Shown: positions 1 to 6,136 of the stretch, piece after piece
How positions within the stretch are numbered: position 1 is the first letter of the stretch
Layout: every line of letters starts with the position of its first letter
The notes under the pieces: model-generated
Databases searched by the model: none
The model's input: only the letters and a program-made list of their open reading frames with translations
What the model was told of the DNA's origin: nothing
Made by a program: the position numbers and the translations under genes
Source of the DNA: DRWZ01 sp964601505
GTDB taxonomy: Bacteria > Calescibacteriota > Calescibacteriia > Calescibacteriales > Calescibacteriaceae
DNA: 7,171 nt
Reading direction: 5' to 3'
Assembly (NCBI GenBank): GCA_964601505.1
Contig: CAZRNR010000075.1
Location: forward strand, 1 to 7,171

Positions 1-762
1 GCTCTTGAAAGAGGTAAGATCTTATATGAAGAGGGGAATCATAAGTTTATATGGCTTGGATGGTCTTATAAAGCTTCCGGGGAAGTTCAAGCAAATCAGT
101 ACTTAATAGTATCTGATCAGGAAGGTATTTTGTTAGATCCTGGTGGACTTCATGTTTTTCCATTTGTTGTTTCAAGGATATCGATATATACTTCTTTAGA
201 TAAAATAAAGTATATTTTTTTCTCTCATCAAGATCCAGATGTATCATCTGGAGTAGGAATGCTTATGAATGTCTGTAAGAATGCGAAGGTTTTTGTATCA
301 AGACTCTGGGTTAGGTTTATCCCTCACTTTGGATTTGCCGATGTATCAAGAATTGAGCCAATTCCAGATAGAGGTATGGATATTAAACTTTCAACAAGTA
401 CACTCAAGATAATCCCAGCACACTTTTTGCACTCTGAAGGAAATTTTTCTCTTTATGATCCTAAATCTAAAATTCTTTTTTCTGGAGATATAGGAGCTTC
501 AGTAATGCCAGAAGGAAATATATATTTTGAAGTTGAAAATTTTGAGAATCATATCAAATATATGGAAGGTTTCCATAAGCGGTATATGAAGGGGCAGAAT
601 GTTCTGAGAAAATGGGTTTCAATTGTTAGAAAGCTGGATGTTGAGATGATAGCTCCGCAGCATGGGGCAATAATGAAGGGAGAAAATGTAAAAAAATTTC
701 TTAATTGGCTTGAGAATCTTAAATGTGGATCAGATATATTAGATGAAATTTATGGATTTTAA
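1..762 (+). CDS. ODP-type diiron metallo-beta-lactamase-fold protein, probable O2/iron sensor (5' partial)
   Basis: The frame is open from the first base with no stop or ATG before it, so the start lies upstream; 253 codons are visible. The fold is that of the lactamase domain of flavodiiron proteins: NQYLIV and DPGG near residues 32-49, then SHQDPD (His76, Asp78, Asp80), AHFLHSE (His141, His144), SGDIGA (Asp163) and PQHG (His221), numbered from the first visible codon. These are the expected metal-site positions. The flavodiiron H-x-E-x-D-H is replaced by H-Q-D-P-D-V, as I remember for oxygen-binding diiron proteins (ODP). No flavodoxin domain follows, so it should not be an NADH-linked oxygen reductase. 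It lies 2 bases upstream of a soluble chemoreceptor. In Treponema denticola an ODP and a cytoplasmic chemoreceptor form an O2/Fe sensor (established). The same role here is inferred. Probably only a few N-terminal residues are missing. Confidence 0.85.
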   Translation, partial: ALERGKILYEEGNHKFIWLGWSYKASGEVQANQYLIVSDQEGILLDPGGLHVFPFVVSRISIYTSLDKIKYIFFSHQDPDVSSGVGMLMNVCKNAKVFVSRLWVRFIPHFGFADVSRIEPIPDRGMDIKLSTSTLKIIPAHFLHSEGNFSLYDPKSKILFSGDIGASVMPEGNIYFEVENFENHIKYMEGFHKRYMKGQNVLRKWVSIVRKLDVEMIAPQHGAIMKGENVKKFLNWLENLKCGSDILDEIYGF

Positions 763-764
763 GT

Positions 765-1652
765 ATGTTCTGGAGTAGAAATAGGAAGAAAACAGATTTG
801 AATTTTTCAAGTGTTAAATCCCTGGAATACCTTTCGGTTTATGCTATAGCTTACCATATAGCATCTTCCATTTTTAAGGAATCTTTTGAAATATCTAAGA
901 AGAAGAGTTCTGATATATTTAATAAGCTCGCGTCTGTGGTTAATACTACTGAGGAATTTTCGGAAACCATTCAAGAGATAAGCAGGAGGGTAATTGAACT
1001 GAAGCCTATATTACAAAACGCTGTTGCCCAAATAGATGTATATGATAAAAACATAGAGACAAAAGTAAATTCAATTTCAGAAAGATTCAGTATTATAACG
1101 AGTCTTATGGAAGTAGTTCAAGATCTTCTTTCAATATCTGATTCCATACTTAAATCTTTTGATGAGATAGAAGATATTGTGGATAGAACGAATATTCTTT
1201 CTTTAAATGCTTCAATAGAAGCTTCAAGAGCGGGTGTTTCTGGTAAGGGATTTGAAGTTGTCGCGAGCGAAATAAGAAAGCTAGCAGAAAGGATAGGTCA
1301 AATCTCAAAAGAACAAAGAAAAAGAGCCTCAAAGTTTTCAGAAATACTCCAGAAGTTGAAGAATATACTGGAGGAAACTTTTCAACTTATAAACTCAATA
1401 TCTTCTGAACTTAAAGCGATAAGGGATTATTTTAACCAAACAAGAAGAGTAAATGATTCGGTTTTCAACGAATTGATAGGTATTTCTCAGGCTGTTGAAG
1501 AGCAATCATATTCTATACAAGAGATAACCAAGAATATATATGATTTATCTTATGAACAAAATGAAATGATAACGATGTTTGAATCTTTGAGTAAATCCTT
1601 TGAAGCTTCTGATCAGATAGTTGATGGAATCTTGAATAGAGGAAAAGCATAA
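765..1652 (+). CDS. cytoplasmic methyl-accepting chemotaxis-type receptor without membrane segments
   Basis: The 295-residue protein is nearly all amphipathic helix. The conserved receptor hairpin tip lies at residues 140-176: DRTNILSLNAS, IEASRAG (Glu152, Arg155), then GKGFEVVASEIRKLAER, the region that binds CheA and CheW. Each arm is about 120-140 residues and the tip is almost exactly central, so the signalling hairpin looks complete. There is no signal peptide, no transmembrane segment, no HAMP and no recognisable ligand domain. The first 45 residues are more hydrophobic (EYLSVYAIAYHIASS) and could contact a partner. The C-terminus has no CheR-tethering pentapeptide. The usual Glu after the tip AG is Val158. 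The ATG starts 2 bases after the ODP stop with no clear Shine-Dalgarno sequence, suggesting translational coupling. Input probably comes from the ODP protein (inference). Confidence 0.9.
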   Translation: MFWSRNRKKTDLNFSSVKSLEYLSVYAIAYHIASSIFKESFEISKKKSSDIFNKLASVVNTTEEFSETIQEISRRVIELKPILQNAVAQIDVYDKNIETKVNSISERFSIITSLMEVVQDLLSISDSILKSFDEIEDIVDRTNILSLNASIEASRAGVSGKGFEVVASEIRKLAERIGQISKEQRKRASKFSEILQKLKNILEETFQLINSISSELKAIRDYFNQTRRVNDSVFNELIGISQAVEEQSYSIQEITKNIYDLSYEQNEMITMFESLSKSFEASDQIVDGILNRGKA

Positions 1653-1699
1653 ATGAGGTTTTACCTTCTCCTATAAAGCGAAATTCCGCAACAGATTTT

Positions 1700-1719
1700 A
1701 TTATCTATCAAAAGATAAT
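1700..1719. terminator. weak AT-rich hairpin between convergent genes
   Basis: ATTATCT (1700-1706) and AGATAAT (1713-1719) form a perfect 7-bp stem with a 6-base loop between the chemoreceptor and the minus-strand barrel gene. It overlaps the last codons and stop of the barrel gene. A short T run follows on the plus strand only. Its position suits a terminator for the plus-strand transcript, but the stem has a single G-C pair and the T tract is poor. Confidence 0.25.
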
Positions 1720-3060
1720 TTTAAAAGAAGTCTCAATGCTCCATATAAATTCTCTTTTCTTGTAAGGATTTATGGAATTCAGAAAGACCGTTGAAGCGTA
1801 TCCAGGTATAAAAATTGTGTTAGCCAAGTTAAAGACTAATTTTTCTTTTATATAAGATAGTATTGGGGATATTTCCACACCAAATAATCTTCCAAGCAGT
1901 GATTCATCTACTGGTGAGTTAATGAGTGAGAAAGCTCCACCGAGAACTGGGGTAATTTTCCAGTTTTCTGAAAATCCTATATCAGTCCATATATCTATAA
2001 GGAAGAAACCAGTTCTTATGTTCTGAAATGAAGATGTTTTCTCACCAATGTTTAAATCAATGTTGTCTGATTTGAAAATTATTTCATCTTCTGTAAGAAT
2101 TATTGTCCTGCTTAAGGATTTACCTGAGTAGAAAAATGCGGTGTTGATATTGTCTCTGTATTTTGTGTTATCTGGGGACAAGATCATTACTTCTCCGCCG
2201 AAGGGATTTTCACCTTTTTTTACAAAAGATAGCTCAACAGCTCCGGATATAATATTTTCGCTTTGGAGATTTTCCGCTCTTTTAAATCCTATCCCACCTT
2301 GAGCGGCTATCCCGATTGTGATATTAAGATTTTCTGTATCGTATGAATATCCTGAGACAAGAGTTGAAAGAAATAATGGTTTTCTTATAACTGAATTATC
2401 AAGAATGTTGTATAGTCCTATAAATACTCCTGATCTGAAGACAGGTAATACATTTATATCTTCCTCTAATCTGTTTTGAATAAAATCTATTGAAAATATA
2501 TAGTTGTCATTAATTAGGTTATTTGATAAGACCCCTTCAAATGTTTGGTCAGGGATTTGCCCTATAAATATTCTGAATTTGTTGATTTTAAAATTTGCTC
2601 CGCCGATCCAATGTCTTACGAATATTCCGATTGGGTCGGAAAAGTATTGATATCCAGCTCTTATTGAGAACGATTGGAAGTCTGTTTCTGAATAAAGTTG
2701 TCTTAGAAAGAATATAATTGGGTTTCCTCCTTTTTCATCTGGGCGCGAAAAAGGCGAGTTTCTACTCCAAAGGTTAAATCCAAGGAGAGGTTCTATAACA
2801 GCGGAAGTACTACCTATAGTTAGTTTCAGTCTCGGTTCTGCATATGTTCCAAGTGTTCCTGATGTTTGACCTGATGGTTCATAAATAGAACTTGAAGGAT
2901 CTGTATCTTTATCTGTTTTGAATATGGCAAAGTTTTGGAAATATCCAGATATAGATAGATCTTTTGAATAAGCTGGTGGGTTGAAGATTAAATATATCAA
3001 AAGAGGAACGAATTCTGTTTTTATTATTATTTTTATGATTCTTCTTTTCCTGCTTTTCAT
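1708..3060 (-). CDS. predicted outer-membrane beta-barrel protein, function unknown
   Basis: The chosen ATG (3060-3058) gives 450 residues that begin with a clear Sec signal peptide: a basic stretch KSRKRR, a hydrophobic core FVPLLIYLIF, and a probable cleavage site AYS|KD after residue 32. The longer frame from 3117 would put 19 unlikely residues before the signal peptide and leave only 20 bases to the divergent cheY. The mature part begins LSISGYFQNFAIF and continues with alternating polar and hydrophobic stretches, many aromatic residues and many Gly/Asn/Asp turns. It ends in Phe (SFKIIF), as expected for a BamA-assembled barrel. No family could be named; porin, alginate-export or DUF1302-like barrels are possible. 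It converges on the chemoreceptor gene and diverges from cheY, so it interrupts the chemotaxis genes and is transcribed separately. A role in chemotaxis is not implied. Confidence 0.75.
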   Translation of the reverse strand: MKSRKRRIIKIIIKTEFVPLLIYLIFNPPAYSKDLSISGYFQNFAIFKTDKDTDPSSSIYEPSGQTSGTLGTYAEPRLKLTIGSTSAVIEPLLGFNLWSRNSPFSRPDEKGGNPIIFFLRQLYSETDFQSFSIRAGYQYFSDPIGIFVRHWIGGANFKINKFRIFIGQIPDQTFEGVLSNNLINDNYIFSIDFIQNRLEEDINVLPVFRSGVFIGLYNILDNSVIRKPLFLSTLVSGYSYDTENLNITIGIAAQGGIGFKRAENLQSENIISGAVELSFVKKGENPFGGEVMILSPDNTKYRDNINTAFFYSGKSLSRTIILTEDEIIFKSDNIDLNIGEKTSSFQNIRTGFFLIDIWTDIGFSENWKITPVLGGAFSLINSPVDESLLGRLFGVEISPILSYIKEKLVFNLANTIFIPGYASTVFLNSINPYKKREFIWSIETSFKIIF

Positions 3061-3137
3061 ATCTTTAGTATAGTTGTTTTGAATATCAAAAATCAGAAAT
3101 AAAACAAAATTCTTCATTTCCGAAAATATTTATATAT

Positions 3138-3518
3138 ATGCCAGATACAGCGCTTGTGGTAGATGATTCAGAAATAGTTAGGAAGATAATGTCTAATTTA
3201 GTTGCAAAACTTGGATTCCAACCAATAGAAGCTGTTGATGGACTTGATGCTATTGAGAAATCCTTGGAGCACGATGTCAAGCTTTTCGTTGTTGATATAA
3301 ACATGCCTTCACTCGATGGCATATCCTTTGTTAAAAGGCTTAGAAAGACAGCAAAGTATAAAGATACTCCAGTTGTTATGGTTTCAACAGAAGCGGGAGA
3401 AAAAGATATGCAGATGGCTTTTGAAGCAGGAGCTGATATGTATTTTGTAAAACCAGTTAAGGTAGATCAGTTTATGTCAAAGGTTTCAAGCTTGATAAAA
3501 GCAAAAGGAATAAAGTAA
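3138..3518 (+). CDS. cheY: CheY-like single-domain response regulator
   Basis: A complete 126-residue receiver domain with no output domain. The acidic pocket is Asp9-Asp10 (VVDDS), the phospho-acceptor is Asp53 (VVDINMP), the switch hydroxyl is Ser83 (PVVMVST), the rotamer aromatic is Tyr102 and the conserved lysine is Lys105 (YFVKP). Alignment with remembered E. coli CheY puts these at D12/D13, D57, T87, Y106 and K109. The protein should take phosphate from CheA and act on the flagellar motor switch or a similar target. The start is fixed by the family, with beta-1 beginning at residue 5. No Shine-Dalgarno sequence is visible before it, only an AT run (TATTTATATAT). It is divergent from the barrel gene with 77 bases between starts. 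The nearby chemoreceptor supports the CheY call over an unrelated regulator. Confidence 0.85.
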   Translation: MPDTALVVDDSEIVRKIMSNLVAKLGFQPIEAVDGLDAIEKSLEHDVKLFVVDINMPSLDGISFVKRLRKTAKYKDTPVVMVSTEAGEKDMQMAFEAGADMYFVKPVKVDQFMSKVSSLIKAKGIK

Positions 3519-3576
3519 ATTTTTCCGTTCTTTTGCGGATTTCAAATTTATAAATAATTCTGGAATTTTTACTAAG

Positions 3577-3665
3577 GAGTGATGGAGAAAATATCAAAGT
3601 CGTAAAATTCATAATTTGCCTACAATTAAGCCTGCAAATTGATAAAATCACTCTCAAGATTTTTT
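3577..3665 (+). promoter_or_regulatory. candidate structured leader before the aminotransferase gene
   Basis: Three inverted repeats are nested here. The outer pair is GAGTGAT (3577-3583) with ATCACTC (3647-3653), the middle pair is TATCAA with TTGATA, and the inner pair is AATTTGC with GCAAATT; the inner and middle right arms share TT. Six T follow at 3660-3665, six bases after the outer stem. This could be an attenuator, an unrecognised riboswitch, or a poor terminator for cheY. I see no match to a riboswitch class I know. A TATACT at 3669-3674 could be a -10 box but has no good -35. Confidence 0.3.
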
Positions 3666-3702
3666 AAACTATACTTTAGGTATTGTTTAATATGATCGAT
3701 CC

Positions 3703-3706
3703 GGAG
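3703..3706 (+). promoter_or_regulatory. Shine-Dalgarno GGAG that favours the 3713 start
   Basis: GGAG lies 6 bases before the ATG at 3713. The alternatives, ATG at 3692 and TTG at 3683, have at best TAGG about 11 bases upstream. This and the family's usual N-terminus decide the start chosen for the aminotransferase. Confidence 0.5.
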
Positions 3707-3712
3707 TCTTTG

Positions 3713-4894
3713 ATGTTAGAGGATTTTACGCGTTTAAGAAGATTACCCCCATATATACTTTCCTTGGTAAATACCAAGAAGCAAGAAATAAGAAGAAAAG
3801 GAGAGGATGTCATTGATCTTGGGATGGGAAATCCCAATATTCCTGCTCCAGATGAGGTTGTCAACAAGCTTAAAGAAGTTTCTTCTGACCCGAAATCTCA
3901 TAGGTACTCTGCTGCTGCTGGTATTCACAAACTAAAAGAAGAGATAGCAAAAAGATACAGTAGATTATGGAATGTCTCGCTTGATCCTGATTCAGAAGTT
4001 GCCATAGTTAGCGGGACAAAAATGGGATTTTTCCAGTTGGTTTTGGCTATGGTTGCAAATGGAGATAATGTGGTCGTACCTGAACCAGCATATCCGGTTC
4101 ACCTTTATGCTCCTATGATAGCCGGTGCAGATGTTAGAACTTTCTCTATGTTCAATGGTCTTAGTTTTTTTGATAATCTTCAAAAAATTGTTAGATCTAC
4201 GTATCCAAAACCAAAGTTTATTGTTGTTTCTTTTCCAAATAATCCGACAACAAAGTGTGTTGATATTGATTTCTTTTCCAAACTCATAGATTTTGCTATA
4301 TCTGAAAGAATATGGGTGATACACGATTTTGCATATGCGGATATTGTTTTTGATGGATACAAGGCACCTTCTATTCTTCAGGTAAAGGATGCAAAGAAAG
4401 TAGCAGTGGAGTTCTATTCCATGTCAAAGGGCTTCTGTATGGCTGGTTTTAGGATAGGTTTTGCCTTGGGGAATAAAACCCTTATTGGAATACTCCATAA
4501 AATTAAAAGCTGGATGGAATACGGTCTTTTTACTCCGATTCAGGTTGCTGCTATAGTTGCCCTAAGAGATTTTCCAGATTTTCCTTCAAAGATAGCAAAA
4601 ATATATGAATCTCGCAGGAACACAGTTGTTGATTGGTTTGGAAAAATGGGTTGGATTATAGAAAAACCACAGGGCAGTATGTTCATCTGGGCTAAAATTC
4701 CTGATGAGTTTAGAAGTCTTGGTTCAGAAAAGTTTGCAAATCTTCTCCTTGAAAAATCTTTTGTAGCTACTGCTCCCGGAATTGCTTTTGGCCAATCTGG
4801 TGAGGGATATATCCGTATAGCTCTTGTTGAAAATGAACACAGAATAAAACAGGCTATAAGGAACATAAGAAGGGTTTTATCTGCAGGAGGGTAG
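3713..4894 (+). CDS. alaC: AlaC-like class I/II PLP-dependent aminotransferase
   Basis: The 393-residue protein matches fold-type I aminotransferases of the AlaC / LL-diaminopimelate aminotransferase-like group. From the 3713 start it begins MLEDFTRLRRLPPYIL, like the family pattern FxRIxRLPPYVF. Landmarks are GMGNP (37-41), PEPAYPVHLY, FPNNPT (174-179), HDFAYAD (Asp205 and Tyr208 contact PLP), SMSKGF with the Schiff-base Lys239, AGFRIGF, and IRIALVENEHR with the carboxylate-binding Arg368. Segments such as AYADIV, APSI, MAGxRIGF and FTPxQVAAI agree closely with remembered E. coli AlaC, which makes alanine from pyruvate and glutamate. The substrate here is inferred and could be another amino acid. 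After the lysine, the usual S/T-Y-N-M-A-G-W is G-F-C-M-A-G-F. It is preceded by a possible structured leader and seems to be transcribed alone. Confidence 0.85.
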   Translation: MLEDFTRLRRLPPYILSLVNTKKQEIRRKGEDVIDLGMGNPNIPAPDEVVNKLKEVSSDPKSHRYSAAAGIHKLKEEIAKRYSRLWNVSLDPDSEVAIVSGTKMGFFQLVLAMVANGDNVVVPEPAYPVHLYAPMIAGADVRTFSMFNGLSFFDNLQKIVRSTYPKPKFIVVSFPNNPTTKCVDIDFFSKLIDFAISERIWVIHDFAYADIVFDGYKAPSILQVKDAKKVAVEFYSMSKGFCMAGFRIGFALGNKTLIGILHKIKSWMEYGLFTPIQVAAIVALRDFPDFPSKIAKIYESRRNTVVDWFGKMGWIIEKPQGSMFIWAKIPDEFRSLGSEKFANLLLEKSFVATAPGIAFGQSGEGYIRIALVENEHRIKQAIRNIRRVLSAGG

Positions 4895-5053
4895 ATTATA
4901 GAGCTTTCCTGAACTTTAAATATAATAGAGATTCAAGCTTTCTCTCATGCATTAGTCTTGGAAAATAGGAGATAGTTTTATGATGGTTAGTTTTTAAACT
5001 TTCTTTTGGAGGTAATGCACTATTGGTAGATAAATTTTTCTGAAAATTATGTT
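4895..5053 (+). promoter_or_regulatory. gap after alaC with unassigned start-like signals
   Basis: No gene is seen. The stretch holds an exact TATAAT (4921-4926) without a good -35 and a small AGAGA/TCTCT inverted repeat just after it. GGAG (4968-4971) stands before an ATGATG frame of only five codons (4980). GGAGG (5008-5012) stands only 2 bases before an ATG that stops after four codons. TGAAAA/TTTTCA (5041-5057) forms a 6-bp hairpin at its end. It could be a long leader or the remnant of a lost gene. Confidence 0.2.
5022..5033 (+). promoter_or_regulatory. half-copy of the diiron-gene operator
   Basis: ATTGGTAGATAA matches ATTGGTAGGTAA of the palindrome (5093-5104) at 11 of 12 bases, 71 bases upstream. 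Its left flank does not complete a palindrome. It may be an auxiliary half-site for the same regulator or a decayed duplicate. Confidence 0.3.
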
Positions 5054-5083
5054 TTCAAGGTAAAAATTTTTAAAGAATATATA
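5054..5083 (+). promoter_or_regulatory. candidate promoter of the diiron gene
   Basis: TTCAAG (5054-5059) and TATATA (5078-5083) are 18 bases apart, giving a sigma-70-like promoter with a weak -35. Initiation would fall near 5090, inside the palindrome that begins at 5084. The -10 could equally be the overlapping TATATA at 5080-5085. Confidence 0.35.
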
Positions 5084-5103
5084 TACCTACCAATTGGTAG
5101 GTA
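5084..5103. promoter_or_regulatory. perfect 20-bp palindromic operator candidate
   Basis: TACCTACCAATTGGTAGGTA is a perfect palindrome with no spacer. It adjoins the candidate -10 box and the Shine-Dalgarno sequence, the classic place for a repressor. Size, symmetry and the ACC/GGT arms resemble operators of TetR-family regulators (established for the family; identity here inferred). No regulator gene is present in the window. In RNA it could fold into an 8-bp stem with an AATT loop. Confidence 0.6.
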
Positions 5104-5109
5104 AGGAGG
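5103..5109 (+). promoter_or_regulatory. strong Shine-Dalgarno AAGGAGG that fixes the diiron start
   Basis: AAGGAGG lies 8 bases before ATG 5118 and is the strongest ribosome-binding site in the window. It falls inside the coding part of the longer TTG-started frame (5094), so that start is rejected. Its first base is the last base of the palindrome. Confidence 0.75.
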
Positions 5110-5117
5110 ATAAAGCT

Positions 5118-6086
5118 ATGGCTGGAGTTGAAAAAAATAACTTAACAATAATAGATAGCTTTATCAAAACCATTTGGGTCCACTCTTACGAATCAGAGAT
5201 AAAAAAGTTGAGTGATCTTTATGAAAAGGCTAAAAATGAACAATGGAATGCTTCAACAGATGTTGATTGGTCCATAGATGTAGACCTTGAGAAGATGGCA
5301 CTTACTTCTTTTTTACCTCCTTTGCTGTTTCAGGAAGTTTGGAATGAGCTTGACCAGAAAAAGAGAATTGAACTTGCTACAGCCGAGGTCAGTTGGATTA
5401 TGTCTCAGATACTCCATGGGGAGCAAGGTGCTCTCCTTGTCGCAAGCCAGCTTATCCCATCGGCTCCTATGTATGATGAGAAGATAACTGCTGCTACGCA
5501 AGTTATGGATGAGGCGAGACATGTAGAAGTCTTTCATAGATATCTAACAACAAAGATGAATAAAGAGTTCCCAATTACACCTCATCTTGAAATCCTTATG
5601 AAAAATATTCTTTCTGAACCAAGATGGTATTTCAAATTTGTAGGTATGCAAATACTCGTTGAAGGCTTAGCCATGGGGATATTCGGGACATTGGAAAAGT
5701 TTGCCGAAGAGCCTCTTGGAACACAAATAGTCAGATATGTTATGAAAGATGAAGCAAGACATGTTGCTTTTGGAGTTATAGCTCTGAAAGAACATATAAA
5801 CCAAATACCCGAAAAGGAAAAAAAAGAGCTCATAGAGTTTGCGTATGAAGGTTGTGTTCACCTGAAAAACAGGATTAAAGATCATACTATGGTTTGGGAA
5901 GATGTTGGTCTCCCAAAGAATAAGATGCAAGAAATTCTTGAAAGATCTCCTATTTTCCACGACTTTCTAACTCTTATGTTCTCCCGCGTTGTTCCAAATC
6001 TTAAAAAGCTTGATTTAATCCCAGATTATATGAGACCTCACTATGAAAAACTCGATATAATGAAATTTGAAAATTTTGAAGCATAA
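5118..6086 (+). CDS. R2-like / ferritin-like diiron oxidase of unknown substrate
   Basis: The 322-residue helical protein carries a full carboxylate-bridged diiron site: Glu102 (HGEQGA), Glu132 and His135 (DEARH), Glu182 (VEGLAM), Glu212 and His215 (DEARH). The second set repeats the first exactly 80 residues later, the pseudo-twofold pattern of the ferritin-like superfamily that includes ribonucleotide reductase R2, R2lox-type oxidases and diiron oxygenases such as AurF. The N-terminal third contains YEKAKNEQW and DVDWS, motifs I associate with R2-like non-reductase proteins but cannot assign. No large ribonucleotide reductase subunit is nearby. It should bind two Fe (or Mn/Fe) and activate O2 or peroxide in the cytoplasm. 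It has no signal peptide or membrane segment. Expression is probably controlled at the palindrome just upstream. psd follows 50 bases later on the same strand, so co-transcription and a lipid-related substrate are possible but unproven. Confidence 0.8.
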   Translation: MAGVEKNNLTIIDSFIKTIWVHSYESEIKKLSDLYEKAKNEQWNASTDVDWSIDVDLEKMALTSFLPPLLFQEVWNELDQKKRIELATAEVSWIMSQILHGEQGALLVASQLIPSAPMYDEKITAATQVMDEARHVEVFHRYLTTKMNKEFPITPHLEILMKNILSEPRWYFKFVGMQILVEGLAMGIFGTLEKFAEEPLGTQIVRYVMKDEARHVAFGVIALKEHINQIPEKEKKELIEFAYEGCVHLKNRIKDHTMVWEDVGLPKNKMQEILERSPIFHDFLTLMFSRVVPNLKKLDLIPDYMRPHYEKLDIMKFENFEA

Positions 6087-6136
6087 AAGATTCTGTCAAA
6101 ACGGAAAACTTCTTATATCTCTGAAACATTTTTTAA

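Noticed and set aside
130..132. TTG as the start of the ODP gene
   Set aside because: The frame is open back to base 1 and the upstream residues (WLGW, NQYLIV) match the beginning of the lactamase fold.
3061..3117. ATG at 3117 as the start of the barrel gene
   Set aside because: It adds 19 residues before a complete signal peptide and leaves almost no room for the two divergent promoters.
3517..3549. Terminator directly after cheY (TCCG/CGGA with AAATTT arms)
   Set aside because: The core stem has only 4 bp with unequal internal loops, and no T tract follows.
3582..3605. Seven-codon frame after AAGGAG as a leader peptide
   Set aside because: The Shine-Dalgarno is only 2 bases from the ATG, and the peptide is not enriched in one amino acid.
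3683..3712. TTG 3683 or ATG 3692 as the aminotransferase start
   Set aside because: ATG 3713 has a well-spaced GGAG and gives the usual family N-terminus; 3692 cannot be fully excluded.
4921..4926. Exact TATAAT as a promoter
   Set aside because: No acceptable -35 at 16-18 bases, and such hexamers are frequent in AT-rich DNA.
5118..6086. Ribonucleotide reductase small subunit (nrdB)
   Set aside because: The first ligand is Glu instead of Asp, no nrdA is nearby, and the N-terminal motifs differ; it is R2-like only.
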